Shown in pieces: positions 10,268 through 19,163 of a DNA stretch of 64,000 nucleotides (positions within the stretch are counted from its first letter, which is position 1; every line of letters starts with the position of its first letter). The stretch spans positions 43,770 through 107,769 of the forward strand of contig CANFCK010000015.1 in NCBI GenBank assembly GCA_947445035.1. The letters are read 5' to 3'. The DNA is from Deltaproteobacteria bacterium (lineage in GTDB: Bacteria; Myxococcota_A; UBA796; SXON01). Position numbers and translations under genes: made by a program. The notes beneath the pieces are model-generated. The model was not told the origin of the DNA. It saw only the letters and a program-made list of their open reading frames with translations, and made no database searches.

Positions 10268-11541
10268 CCCTCGCAGAATGCCCGTTGACCGGCAGCCGAA
10301 ACACAGAGCGCCATCGCGCTTTTGGTGTCCTGGCTGCTGGCCTTGGCGTAGTCCAGCCACTCCCTGGCGAAGTCCTTGGTCTGGCCGCGCCACTTGGCGG
10401 CCTTGGCCTCGTTTTCGTCGGTGTGCTCCTTGGTCGCGTAGACCTCTTCCGATTCGGTCCAGAGCTTGTTCGCGGCCTCCGTCTTGAGCCGGTACAGGTC
10501 GTACACCCGCTTGGTGTAGGTGCCGCCCGACCAGCGAGATTTGTTTTCCAAGGCGTAGTCGGCCCAGCGGATGACCCCCTGTGCGCGCCCGGTGCCGCCG
10601 CGGCTGAGCTGGGTGGCGTACTTGAAGCACATGTCGGGGTCAGAGCGCCCGATGTCTTCCAGGTGGCGCTTGACCAGCCGCTCCCACTCGACCTTGTCTC
10701 CCCGACCCTCGGCGTTGGCGATGAGCACGCGCGAGAGCTTGTCCTTGGCGGTCTGCTCGCCCTCGCCGCCGATGCGACCCTCGATGCACTTGACCTGCCC
10801 GGCGCGAAGCTGACCGAGCATCGCTTGCGGCTCGATCTTCACGAGATCGCCGCACGAGTCGTCGCTGAGAGCGGGGGGCGTGGGGGGCGTCACCGGCTTC
10901 ATCCCGGTGGTCACCGGTGTGGCGGTCGGGGTGGTGCTGGCGACCGGGGTTGTCGTCGTCGTCGTCGTGGTAGTCGGCGGCGGGGTCTTGGCGGCGGTGG
11001 TCGTCGCGGGGGGCGGCTTTGCAGTCGTCGTCGTCGACGCAGGCGGCGTGGTCGTGGTCGTGGTCGTCGGCGGCGGCTTCGAGGTGGGCGTCGTCGTGCC
11101 GGTGGACGTCGGCGTCGGCCTGGGGGTGACCGTCGCCACCGTGGGTTCCACGGTCGGCGTCTGCGCCGCCACTGGCGGCGAGTCGGGGGTAGCGGGTTCG
11201 GCCACGGGCTCGACAGCCGGTTCGACGACCGGTTCAACCACGGCCGCAACTTGCCCGCCGATCGGACCATCGTAGGCCGAGAGCCGGCCAAAGGGAGAGA
11301 ATACGGCCGTCGGCGCCAAATCAAACCAGCCGACGCGGGCGTCCGCGGGCGCGGGGCGACCCACGGCGTCCCCGATCATCCCTGGGCCCACCGCCTTGCC
11401 CTCCACTTTGCAGCCCGCCCAGCCGTCCTGGCAGGGCAAAGACGGAAACGCGGCGCTGTACGACGACCAGCCACCCGCGACCGCCGGAAGCGACAGGAGG
11501 CCTAACAGGCCGAGGAGGCCCACCTTTCCAGACAGACGCAT
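10264..11541 (-). CDS. Secreted protein with long Thr/Pro-rich linker and C-terminal helical domain
   Basis: A 425-residue protein. Residues 1-22 form a signal peptide (LLGLLGLLSLPAVA), and about 75 residues including CQDGWAGC follow. Residues 101-225 are a low-complexity Pro/Thr/Val linker with runs of six to nine Thr, and a charged helical domain of about 200 residues ends the protein. The C-terminal domain contains four Cys (SCGD, VKCIEG, DMCFKY, LCVSAAGQRAFC). Such linkers usually span the periplasm or surface layer and separate anchored domains. ATG 11541 is four bases after the end of the preceding gene. Function is unknown; a structural or binding role in the envelope is inferred. Confidence 0.72.
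   Translation of the reverse strand: MRLSGKVGLLGLLGLLSLPAVAGGWSSYSAAFPSLPCQDGWAGCKVEGKAVGPGMIGDAVGRPAPADARVGWFDLAPTAVFSPFGRLSAYDGPIGGQVAAVVEPVVEPAVEPVAEPATPDSPPVAAQTPTVEPTVATVTPRPTPTSTGTTTPTSKPPPTTTTTTTPPASTTTTAKPPPATTTAAKTPPPTTTTTTTTTPVASTTPTATPVTTGMKPVTPPTPPALSDDSCGDLVKIEPQAMLGQLRAGQVKCIEGRIGGEGEQTAKDKLSRVLIANAEGRGDKVEWERLVKRHLEDIGRSDPDMCFKYATQLSRGGTGRAQGVIRWADYALENKSRWSGGTYTKRVYDLYRLKTEAANKLWTESEEVYATKEHTDENEAKAAKWRGQTKDFAREWLDYAKASSQDTKSAMALCVSAAGQRAFCEG
10867..11241 (-). repeat. Low-complexity Thr/Pro-coding tract
   Basis: This stretch encodes residues 101-225 of the secreted linker protein, with homopolymeric Thr runs separated by PPP and AKPPP blocks. Read on the plus strand it produces long Val/Gly shadow frames that are not genes. 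Such tracts are prone to length variation between strains. Confidence 0.75.
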
Positions 11542-11544
11542 CGC

Positions 11545-11988
11545 CTACTCCTGTGCTTCGCGGGGAACGTCACGGCCGAAGGTGATCATCGGCTCTTCGA
11601 TCTGTTCGACCTCATTTTCGATCTTGTGCAACTTGACTTCGATCACGTTGCGACGCTTCCGGATCTGGTACTGGAAGACTTGAGTGACGTAGCCGGGGGC
11701 GCTGATTTCGAGATCCAGCGTCTGCCCGGGGGTGAAGCGGAGCTCGGTGCCATCGGGCAGATAGAGCACGCTCGTTTCCCAGCTGCCGTCGACTGAGTTG
11801 ACGCGATGGCGGTCCTGCTCGAGGGGGTGGCGGACGACCGCGGTCGCGATGGGGAGGGCGCCTTGGTCCTTGACCACGACCTTGACCGGGACGCCCTCGT
11901 CCGGGGCCTTCGGCTTCGCCTCGGCGGCTCCGGCCAAAAGCATCCCTCCGGCCAACATCATTGCACGGTAGAGCGAACTTGAACTCAT
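11545..11988 (-). CDS. Small exported protein with carboxypeptidase-regulatory-like (beta-sandwich) domain
   Basis: A 147-residue protein with signal peptide (MMLAGGMLLAGAAEA-KPKAP). A domain of the pattern 'PVKVVVKDQGALPIATAVV...LEISAPGYVTQVFQYQI' follows; this is the usual shape of a carboxypeptidase-regulatory-like or TonB-plug-associated beta-sandwich. The C-terminus is charged. ATG 11988 is preceded by GGAGG and lies two bases after the stop of the TPR lipoprotein. It is probably periplasmic and part of the same operon as the peptide-type importer. No catalytic residues are visible. Confidence 0.7.
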   Translation of the reverse strand: MSSSSLYRAMMLAGGMLLAGAAEAKPKAPDEGVPVKVVVKDQGALPIATAVVRHPLEQDRHRVNSVDGSWETSVLYLPDGTELRFTPGQTLDLEISAPGYVTQVFQYQIRKRRNVIEVKLHKIENEVEQIEEPMITFGRDVPREAQE

Positions 11989-11990
11989 GA

Positions 11991-13013
11991 CTAACCTCCA
12001 GCTTCGGGCGCGAACTGCGCCTTGAACACGGGGTCCACCGCAACCGTTCCCGCTTGTTGCACGTCGCCCAAGAGGGCCCAGGCCCGCGCCGCCGCGTCGC
12101 CGGTCTGTCCATCGAGCAGCTTGCGCGCCGTTTCCCCGTCCTTTTCAGCCACCAGCAGCGCTGCGGTTGCCCGGGCATCTGCGTAGCCGTCGGCGGGAGA
12201 GATCGCGCTGATACGCTCGAAGCCGGCTAGGCACCCTGGCCCGTCGCCCTCGGCGCAAAGCACCAGCGCGCGCGTGGCCTGGACCCGCCAGACCTGGCCC
12301 TCAGGCGCGATCGGAATCGCGTCGAGCAAGCTGGCCGCGATGCCCGGTTCGCCCGCCGTCGCGGCACGCCCGGCCCACAAAAGGAGCTGCTCGGCGCCGT
12401 CTTCACGGACGGCGGCGTAGGACTTGATCGGCTCCTCGGCCGCACGAACCGCAATCGGCCGTTGACCGAGCGCCCAGAGCGCGTTGACCTCGGCCAGTCC
12501 GGCCAAAAGTGGAGCCGGGTCGTTCAGAAGGTCCAAGTAGGCGGTGGCCGTGACACCCACCGCGCCCGCTTCGACGTGCAGCCCTTCCAGCGCCGTCTTG
12601 GCCGCCGCCCGGTCCCCGTCCGCGAGGCTGACCTCGGCGACGAGGAGCCGAGCGACTGGACCGCCCGCCGCCGTGGCGTGCAGGCGCACCGCATCGAGAT
12701 CACCGGTTTCTACCGCGACAAGTGCGCGTCGAAGCTTGACCTCGGCCAGGCGCTCTTCGGCGGTCGCCTCGACGCCGGCCAAAAGTGCATCGGCCGCAGC
12801 GGGATTCCCCTGGAGCAACTTGACGTAAGCCGCCCCGGAGACGGCGTCGACGTTGGTGGGAGCGGTCTTGAGCGCGGCATCGTAGGCCGCGGCTGCGCCG
12901 CCGAGATCACCGGCCTTGAGCTTGCCCTCCGCCTCGGTCAGCTGTGCGGACGGATCGGACAGCAGTCCCTGAAGCATCGAACATCCAAGAAGCGAAAAGA
13001 CGAGCACCGGCAT
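11991..13013 (-). CDS. TPR-like lipoprotein, first gene of the importer operon
   Basis: A 340-residue lipoprotein (MPVLVFSLLGCSML; lipobox LLGC, Cys11). Degenerate tetratricopeptide-like helical pairs follow: 'AEGKLKAGDLGGAAAAYDAALKTAPTNVDAVSGAAYVKLLQGN' begins with a classic TPR pattern. ATG 13011-13013 is chosen because it directly precedes the signal sequence; the open frame runs further upstream into the divergent region. It is the promoter-proximal gene of the eleven-gene minus-strand operon and is divergent from the Ser/Thr kinase gene. It is likely anchored in a membrane leaflet and mediates protein contacts. Confidence 0.75.
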   Translation of the reverse strand: MPVLVFSLLGCSMLQGLLSDPSAQLTEAEGKLKAGDLGGAAAAYDAALKTAPTNVDAVSGAAYVKLLQGNPAAADALLAGVEATAEERLAEVKLRRALVAVETGDLDAVRLHATAAGGPVARLLVAEVSLADGDRAAAKTALEGLHVEAGAVGVTATAYLDLLNDPAPLLAGLAEVNALWALGQRPIAVRAAEEPIKSYAAVREDGAEQLLLWAGRAATAGEPGIAASLLDAIPIAPEGQVWRVQATRALVLCAEGDGPGCLAGFERISAISPADGYADARATAALLVAEKDGETARKLLDGQTGDAAARAWALLGDVQQAGTVAVDPVFKAQFAPEAGG

Positions 13014-13110
13014 TCGGGGCACACTCCGCCCTCCCGCTATTGCGTGGCCGATGGGGGGGCAAGCGCGGCCGGCCGCTACGGAATATGCGCGGTACTGGAG
13101 CGCCCTAAGG
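13014..13110. promoter_or_regulatory. Divergent intergenic region between importer operon and kinase operon
   Basis: These 97 bases separate the start of the minus-strand TPR lipoprotein from the start of the plus-strand kinase and must carry both promoters. A 12-base perfect palindrome of G and C lies at 13065-13076. I see no convincing sigma-70 boxes, which is normal for DNA this GC-rich. Confidence 0.4.
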
Positions 13111-14724
13111 ATGGAGTCAGCGCCGGGCGGACGGGGACTTGAACTCCTGCTGCTGCACGAGATCAATGCCGGAACCTTCGCGCGTCTCTACCTGGCAGAG
13201 ACGCGCGGCGCCGGCGGAGTCGATCGCATCGTCGCCGTCAAGATTCTCCGTGAACAATGGGAGGGGCAGCAGGACATCGTGAACCGCACGCGCGACGAGG
13301 CGCGGCTTTTGGCCCGGTTGCGGCACAAGAACATCCTCCGGGTCGAGGACCTGGTGGAGATCGACGGGCAGACCGCGATCATCATGGAGTATGTCGACGG
13401 CCTCGACCTCAAGCAGCTTGTCGATGCCCTGGTCGAACGAAGGCAGCGGGTGCCGGCAAAGGTGGCGCTGCAAATCGTGCTGGAGTCTGCCAGCGCGCTG
13501 GAGGCCGCCCATTTTCGGGTGCCCACCGGTCTGGACGGGCCGCTGAAGGTCGTGCACCGCGATCTGAAGCCCAGCAACATCATGTTGAGCGTAGAGGGCG
13601 AAGTCCGGGTGCTCGACTTCGGCACGGCCCGCTCGACGCATGCCTTCCGCAGCGCTGAGACCGGGGCGATGCGCTTTGGTTCGCTGAAGTACATGTCGCC
13701 CGAGCGGCGCGACGGCGACCGCGGCGAGCACGCCGGCGACATCTACGCCCTCGGCCTGGTGCTCATCGAACTTTTGCGTAGCGAATGGCTGCCTCTGCTC
13801 CCCATGGATGCCGGGGAGCACGATTCCGCGATCGCGCAGGCGATCGCCCGGCTGGACCAGCTGGGGATGCCCAATTCGGAGTGGGACCTGACCCTGCGCC
13901 GCGTGCTCGGCCAGATGCTCGCCAGCGAGCCGAGCGTGCGACCCAACGCCGAACAGTTGGTGAAGCTTCTCCGCGCGTTCGTCGAACAGGCGTCGGGACC
14001 GACCCTTGATCGTTTCGCCTACGAGGTGGTGCAATCGCTGAACTGGCAGGTGCACAGCGACAAGAGCGGCGGCGCGCTCGCGGGGCGCACCGTGACCGTG
14101 AACCAGCTCGACAGCGGGCGCCCGAGCGGTCCGAAGGCCGGGGCGACCCGATCTTCCGCGCCCTCGCGCCCCGCAGCATCGATTCCACCGCGATCATCGG
14201 CCCCCCCGGCCGCGGCGTGGGGCACGTCAGTCGAGCCCGAGTCGGCACCCGCCAACCATCGAGCGTTGGCGTTGGGGGTGGGCATCGTCATCGCTGGACT
14301 GCTTGGTCTGGTCCTTTTGGCGCTGGTCGGCGGTGGGTTGTGGGCGGTGCTTGGCCGCGGGGAGGAGCCCAGCGTGGCGGGAACCGAAACGGCCCCTGCG
14401 GCGATCGTTCCCCCAGTGGTCCCGGTCGATGGCGGGGCCGCCGCGATTCTCGCCGGGCCGCCGCTGGCGGTGACCGTGGTCGGCCAGGCTGCCCAGTGGG
14501 TAAAGCTGGAGCGCGATGGCGCCGTAGTCCTGGAAAGTCGCAAGGCGATGGACGGCGCGGCGCCCGAGGGAGACTACACGCTGGTGGTGAAGTTGGTGGG
14601 GAAGGAGCCGCTGCGCGCCGCCCTGGTCCTCGGGTCGGACGGGGTGTCCCTCCAGTGCGAGGGCAACGCCGCGGGGAACCTGACGTGCACCGGAGGAAAG
14701 CGGGCGTTGACGCTGAAGCCGTGA
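13111..14724 (+). CDS. Transmembrane serine/threonine protein kinase
   Basis: A 537-residue Hanks-type kinase. Residues 11-310 form the catalytic domain: VAVK with Lys44, HRDLKPSN with catalytic Asp151, DFG with metal-binding Asp169, and SPE (196-198). After a Ser/Pro/Ala-rich juxtamembrane stretch, one membrane helix (ALALGVGIVIAGLLGLVLLAL) is followed by an extracytoplasmic domain of about 120 residues with two Cys. The N-terminal glycine loop is degenerate (EINAGTFARLYLAE), as in many myxobacterial kinases. Start ATG 13111 has AAGG just upstream; an earlier in-frame Met at 13051 would add 20 residues. It is divergent from the importer operon and precedes a lipoprotein, so it probably senses an envelope signal. 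Confidence 0.92.
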   Translation: MESAPGGRGLELLLLHEINAGTFARLYLAETRGAGGVDRIVAVKILREQWEGQQDIVNRTRDEARLLARLRHKNILRVEDLVEIDGQTAIIMEYVDGLDLKQLVDALVERRQRVPAKVALQIVLESASALEAAHFRVPTGLDGPLKVVHRDLKPSNIMLSVEGEVRVLDFGTARSTHAFRSAETGAMRFGSLKYMSPERRDGDRGEHAGDIYALGLVLIELLRSEWLPLLPMDAGEHDSAIAQAIARLDQLGMPNSEWDLTLRRVLGQMLASEPSVRPNAEQLVKLLRAFVEQASGPTLDRFAYEVVQSLNWQVHSDKSGGALAGRTVTVNQLDSGRPSGPKAGATRSSAPSRPAASIPPRSSAPPAAAWGTSVEPESAPANHRALALGVGIVIAGLLGLVLLALVGGGLWAVLGRGEEPSVAGTETAPAAIVPPVVPVDGGAAAILAGPPLAVTVVGQAAQWVKLERDGAVVLESRKAMDGAAPEGDYTLVVKLVGKEPLRAALVLGSDGVSLQCEGNAAGNLTCTGGKRALTLKP

Positions 14725-14768
14725 TCGAAACGACCGGTACGGAGCGTGCTGGGATACACTCCGCCGCA

Positions 14769-17519
14769 ATGCGCCGCTGCCTTCCACTCGCCACGCTTGC
14801 CATCCTCTCGCTCGCCGGCTGTTCGTTGCCCTTCGGCGCTGACATCGACGACCTCCCGCCGGTCGACAGCGCCGCGGACACCGACACCGGCGAAGAAACC
14901 GGGGAGACGGGGGACGCGTCCGACACGGTGGTTGCCGGCGTGGTGGTGGGGGTGGACGGCCTGCCCCTCGCAGGGGTTTCGATCACGGGCGGCCCAGGCG
15001 TGGTCGTCAGCGGGGCCGATGGCAGCTTCATCGTAGACGGCACGGCGCCAGTTCAGCTGAGCTTCGAACGCGCCGGCCTCCACACGGCGGTGCGCACCTA
15101 CAACCACAGCCTCGCGCAGGCGCGGGTCGGGCTGCAACCGAAGCGCACCGCGACCCCCTTCGATTCAGCCGCCGGGGTGACCATACTCATGGACAAGCTC
15201 ACCGCGGCGCCGGAAGACGACGCCTCCGCGGTCGTGTCGGCCGGCGCCCTTGGTGTGGGCATGGTCGCCGTCACCTTTGATCCGCTCGACCTTGCCGCGG
15301 GCATGCACACGCTCCCGCTGGGTCCGCTGGGCGCCGACGGTCAGGTGGCCACGATTCTGGCGGCCGCGGTGATCGAGCTGTCCGGGGGCGAGGGCGCGCT
15401 CGTCGCCAGCGCGCCGATCACGGTCACCCTGTCGCTGCTGGCTGATTCCTCCAGCGGCTCGAACGCGGTCCTGCGCGCCGATGGCGCCTCGTGGACGTAC
15501 GTCGGTGAGGCCACGATCCTCGCGATCGGCGACGAGTACGCGGCATCGTTCACGGTGACGGACGGCGGCACCTACGCCGTCGGTCGGCTCGACGCTGCAG
15601 GCTGTGTGTCCGGAAAGGCCGTAGACGGCAACGGCGGGGACGCGGGGGGCGCGCGCGTGCGATCCTACCTCCGTCCCGTCGCCGCGGGCATCGCCAGCTA
15701 TGTGGACGAAACCGTGGCCGCGGCTGACGGCTCATTCTGCGTGACCGGCTCCGGCGCGGGAACCGCCATCCTGGTCGACTATGCCGATGGCACCGGGGCC
15801 GTGTGGTCCTCCGCGACCAACGCAGCCGCGGTGGGCACCCCCGACACCTGCGAAGAATGCAACGAGATCGGCAACGTCGCCCTGGCCCTGGCCGGCTGCG
15901 CGACGGGCAACCTCTTCTCTGCCGACGGCAGCGCCACGCTCCCCTCCCCCTTCGCGTATGAGGAGGGCGACATCGCCCTGAGCGTCGTGGCGGATGGCGA
16001 TGCATCGGTCACCTTCTTTGCGCGAGCGGGCACGTCATTCCATCTCCGCGGCCCGGGCGGCCTGCGCAAGACCTTCTCGGTGACCGGCGGAACCACGCCG
16101 ACCACGTCCGATTGCACCCGGCTGGGCAACCTCCAAGCCCCCGAAAGCTGCGTCGCCGTCGATGTCACGGACAGCACGGGGGCGCTCCCCGGTGTGACCG
16201 TGACCCACGGCAGCGGCGCGTGGACCACCACGGGCGACGACGGCACCGCGTGCGTCAGCAGCGAAGACGGCGACACCACCTACACGGCGTCGCGCACCGT
16301 CGGCGCCCAGGCTGTTTCCTCCACGACCGCAGCAAACGTCGACGCGGTGGCGGGAAGCTGCCAGGCGGGGGAGTGTTTCGCTGGACCGCTCTTGAGCTTC
16401 CCGGACGCCGGTTGCGTCGAGGGCGTCTTGTATGGAGAAGGCGGCGTGGCCGAGGCCGGCGTCACCTTGTGGTCGTCCTCCTGGGACTCGGTCACCACGG
16501 GCTCGGACGGCGCGTACTTGCTCAGCACCGCGGGCTACGGCCGCGGCGCCATCTGGGGCGGCACCTGGCCGGTCACCAGCTTCGACGACCAGCCCGCGTC
16601 GGCCGGCTGCGCGTCGCTCGACCTCTACGCGGATGCGGGCGCGCCGCCATCGCTGGTTGTGGCCATGGACGACTTCGCGTGGCGGGTGGATGCCGGCGGG
16701 ACCGATACGACGCTCGTCGCCGCTGCGGTGACCCAGTTCACGGACATCCAGGCCGACACCACCGCCGACCTGCTGTTGGGCGTGCTCAACGTGTACACGT
16801 TCGCGGGCGAGGCGGAGGGCGCCGGTTGGGCCAACTTCGGGAGCTCTTCGGCCTACTGGTCCGCAGCGCGCATCGCACCGGACGGCTCGGTGGTCGCGTT
16901 GCAGGGCTACGGTAGTCTGAACCCGGCGGTTTGGCTCTATGACCTCAATGGGGACCAGATCCGCCAGCTCTCCACCAACGCCGGCACCGAGGCAGACGGG
17001 CTCGCGTTCTCCCCGGACGGGCTTTACCTGGCCAGCTCGCGCCTGGACGGCGGCATCGAGTCCACGCCGGTCAGCGGGGCACGTTCGCCCATCACCTTCG
17101 CGACGGCACCGTGCGCCCACCCGGTCTTCTGGGACACCTTCACCGTCGCGCTGGACTGCAGCGGCGACGTGTACCTCTACGAGACCGATGGCAGCGGCAG
17201 CGTCAGCTTCCTGCTCGGCGCCGAGGCCGAGCGCGTCTGGGCGATCACCAGCACCAACCGGGTGGTCTACACCAGCGGCGACACGCTGCGGATCGCCAAC
17301 ATCGATCTGAGCGACGAACAGGTGCTCTACACCGGCAGCCCCGACACCACGTTCCGCCGCGTCCGCGCCACGGCCGACGGGCTCTGGGTGGCGGCGATCG
17401 TGGACGACCCGGTGGCCGGCACCGATGTGGTCGCCATTCCCGACCAGGCACCCTACGAAGCGGCCTGGCTGACCGAGACCCCGAGCGAGAGCGAAGTCAG
17501 CATCGACTGGCTCGACTGA
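14769..17519 (+). CDS. Large lipoprotein with repeated beta-sandwich domains and C-terminal propeller-like region
   Basis: A 916-residue lipoprotein (MRRCLPLATLAILSLAGC, lipobox LAGC, Cys18). After a TD/GE-rich spacer comes a carboxypeptidase-regulatory-like domain ('VVVGVDGLPLAGVSITGGPGVV'). Several further sandwich domains with Cys pairs follow. The last 260 residues hold propeller-like blades ('IAPDGSVVALQGYG', 'LAFSPDGLYLASSRLDGG'). No catalytic motif is visible, so a surface-exposed binding protein is likely. ATG 14769 is used; a GTG at 14721 overlapping the kinase stop would add 16 residues ahead of the signal sequence and is less likely. It is co-directional with the kinase, 44 bases downstream. 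Confidence 0.78.
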   Translation: MRRCLPLATLAILSLAGCSLPFGADIDDLPPVDSAADTDTGEETGETGDASDTVVAGVVVGVDGLPLAGVSITGGPGVVVSGADGSFIVDGTAPVQLSFERAGLHTAVRTYNHSLAQARVGLQPKRTATPFDSAAGVTILMDKLTAAPEDDASAVVSAGALGVGMVAVTFDPLDLAAGMHTLPLGPLGADGQVATILAAAVIELSGGEGALVASAPITVTLSLLADSSSGSNAVLRADGASWTYVGEATILAIGDEYAASFTVTDGGTYAVGRLDAAGCVSGKAVDGNGGDAGGARVRSYLRPVAAGIASYVDETVAAADGSFCVTGSGAGTAILVDYADGTGAVWSSATNAAAVGTPDTCEECNEIGNVALALAGCATGNLFSADGSATLPSPFAYEEGDIALSVVADGDASVTFFARAGTSFHLRGPGGLRKTFSVTGGTTPTTSDCTRLGNLQAPESCVAVDVTDSTGALPGVTVTHGSGAWTTTGDDGTACVSSEDGDTTYTASRTVGAQAVSSTTAANVDAVAGSCQAGECFAGPLLSFPDAGCVEGVLYGEGGVAEAGVTLWSSSWDSVTTGSDGAYLLSTAGYGRGAIWGGTWPVTSFDDQPASAGCASLDLYADAGAPPSLVVAMDDFAWRVDAGGTDTTLVAAAVTQFTDIQADTTADLLLGVLNVYTFAGEAEGAGWANFGSSSAYWSAARIAPDGSVVALQGYGSLNPAVWLYDLNGDQIRQLSTNAGTEADGLAFSPDGLYLASSRLDGGIESTPVSGARSPITFATAPCAHPVFWDTFTVALDCSGDVYLYETDGSGSVSFLLGAEAERVWAITSTNRVVYTSGDTLRIANIDLSDEQVLYTGSPDTTFRRVRATADGLWVAAIVDDPVAGTDVVAIPDQAPYEAAWLTETPSESEVSIDWLD

Positions 17520-17524
17520 GCCCG

Positions 17525-18478
17525 ATGGTCCGCACCCGGGTGCTGCACGCCGACGGTCACGTGCAGGTGACCGACACCATCGCAGCCGCGCGTGCCCCCG
17601 CGCCTGGAGACACCATATGGGTGGACCTCGTGGCGTCGACCGACGTCGGGCTGGCCACCCTTCTGCCCGAGTGGCGCTTTCATCCGCTGGCGCTCGAGGA
17701 CTGCCTCCACGAGCAGCGCCGGTCCAAGTACGAACGGTATCCGGGTCACGACTTCCTCGTGCTGCAAGCGCTCGACCGCACCACCACCGACGAGCTCGAC
17801 ACCATCCCGATTCGCGTGCTGCTCAAGCCTGGCCTCGTGGTGACGGTCCGCCAACAGCCCAGCACGGCCTTGGATCACGTCGCCGCCTTGTTTGCGGAAG
17901 ACACCGAGCGGGTGGGCCAGGGCGCCGATCGGGTGGTCCACGCCCTGCTTGACGCCATCGTGGACGAGTTCATGCCGCTTTTGGAGAGCTGGGAGGCCGA
18001 GCTCGACGCAATCGAGGACCGCATGGGTGTGCGCCCCGAAGAAAATCCCGTCGAGGCAATCATCGCGCTGCGTAGACGTTTGCTCCACGTGCTCCGCCAG
18101 ATGGCGCCGATGCAGGAGGTGGTGCGTCGCCTCCAAGACGGGCCCGAAACCAGCGAGGTCGGGCGCATCTACTACCGCGACGTGCACGACCACATCGTCG
18201 CCGTCATCGACTCCGCGGTGCTCCTCAAGGAGGTCTGCGACGGCCTGATGCGGGTGCAGAGCGAGCGTGGCAACCAACGACTGAACAGGGTGATGAAGTA
18301 CCTGGCGATCGTCAGCACGCTGATGTTGCCGATGACCGTCATTTCTGGCGTATTCGGCATGAACTTCGACGTGATCCCCACCGCCCACGCCGAGCAGGGT
18401 TTCTGGGGCGCCCTGGGGATGATGCTGGGGAGCGCGCTCATCCTGGTCCTCTGGTTCAAACGTAGGGGGTGGATCTGA
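17525..18478 (+). CDS. corA: CorA-type magnesium/divalent cation channel
   Basis: A 317-residue inner-membrane channel. The N-terminal cytoplasmic part has the CorA-like 'HPLALEDCLHEQRRSKYERYPGHDFLVLQ', the central part is a long helix, and two C-terminal membrane helices flank the family signature GMN at 278-280 (SGVFGMNFDVIP). The C-terminus is basic (FKRRGWI), as usual. ATG 17525 lies five bases after the lipoprotein stop, and the response regulator starts one base after its own stop, so all three are probably co-transcribed. The selectivity (Mg, Co or Zn) cannot be told. Length matches CorA proteins. Confidence 0.93.
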   Translation: MVRTRVLHADGHVQVTDTIAAARAPAPGDTIWVDLVASTDVGLATLLPEWRFHPLALEDCLHEQRRSKYERYPGHDFLVLQALDRTTTDELDTIPIRVLLKPGLVVTVRQQPSTALDHVAALFAEDTERVGQGADRVVHALLDAIVDEFMPLLESWEAELDAIEDRMGVRPEENPVEAIIALRRRLLHVLRQMAPMQEVVRRLQDGPETSEVGRIYYRDVHDHIVAVIDSAVLLKEVCDGLMRVQSERGNQRLNRVMKYLAIVSTLMLPMTVISGVFGMNFDVIPTAHAEQGFWGALGMMLGSALILVLWFKRRGWI

Positions 18479-18479
18479 G

Positions 18480-19163
18480 ATGGCTGACCGCATCCTGCTC
18501 ATCGAAGACGACCCGTCGATCGTGCGCGGGCTCGAGCTGAACCTCAGCCTCGACGGCTACGAAGTCCGCGCCGCCATGGACGGCCCCGCCGGCTTGCGGA
18601 TGGCGACCGAGTGGAAGCCCGACCTTGTGCTCTTGGACGTGATGCTGCCGGCGATGAACGGCTACGAGGTGTGTCGTGAGCTCCGACGACGCGGATTGTC
18701 GATGCCGGTGGTCATCCTCAGCGCCAAGGGTGCCGAGCCCGACAAGGTGATGGGCCTGGACATGGGCGCAGATGATTTCGTCACCAAGCCCTTCGGCCTG
18801 GCCGAGCTCCAAGCCAGAATCAAGGCCCACTTGCGACGTGGACGCCCGGCGACCGCACAGGTGCTGCGTTTCGGCGACGTCGAAGCGGACTTCACCGCGG
18901 GGGAGGTGCGGCGTGGCGGCAACGCTGTCGAGATGACCGCGCGCGAGTTGCAGCTCTTGCAGTACCTGGCCCGGCACGACGGTCGCGTCGTGACCCGACA
19001 GATGATACTGGACACCGTCTGGGGTGCCAACTACTTCGGCACGGAGCGCACTGTGGACAACTTCATCACCCGCCTGCGGCAGAAGCTGGACGGCGACGAT
19101 CCGCAGCACTTCTTCACCGTGCGCGGCATCGGCTATCGTTTCCGTGCCGAGGCTGCCCGATGA
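18480..19163 (+). CDS. OmpR/PhoB-type response regulator (orphan)
   Basis: A 227-residue two-domain regulator. The receiver domain (1-120) has the acidic pair Asp10-Asp11, phospho-acceptor Asp53 (LLDVMLP), Ser81 and Lys103 (TKPF). The C-terminal winged helix ends with 'RTVDNFITRLRQKLDGDDPQ...FFTVRGIGYRF', typical of OmpR/PhoB. No histidine kinase is adjacent, so the partner lies elsewhere. The gene begins one base after corA and its stop overlaps the next gene's ATG (ATGA). Its targets may include this operon, which is inference. Confidence 0.94.
   Translation: MADRILLIEDDPSIVRGLELNLSLDGYEVRAAMDGPAGLRMATEWKPDLVLLDVMLPAMNGYEVCRELRRRGLSMPVVILSAKGAEPDKVMGLDMGADDFVTKPFGLAELQARIKAHLRRGRPATAQVLRFGDVEADFTAGEVRRGGNAVEMTARELQLLQYLARHDGRVVTRQMILDTVWGANYFGTERTVDNFITRLRQKLDGDDPQHFFTVRGIGYRFRAEAAR

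Noticed and set aside
10880..11275. Val/Gly-repeat open frame on the plus strand
   Set aside because: It is the antisense shadow of the Thr/Pro linker of the minus-strand secreted protein.
13065..13076. 12-bp GC-only palindrome between divergent operons
   Set aside because: Palindromes made of G and C alone are expected by chance in DNA this GC-rich; noted only within the intergenic entry.
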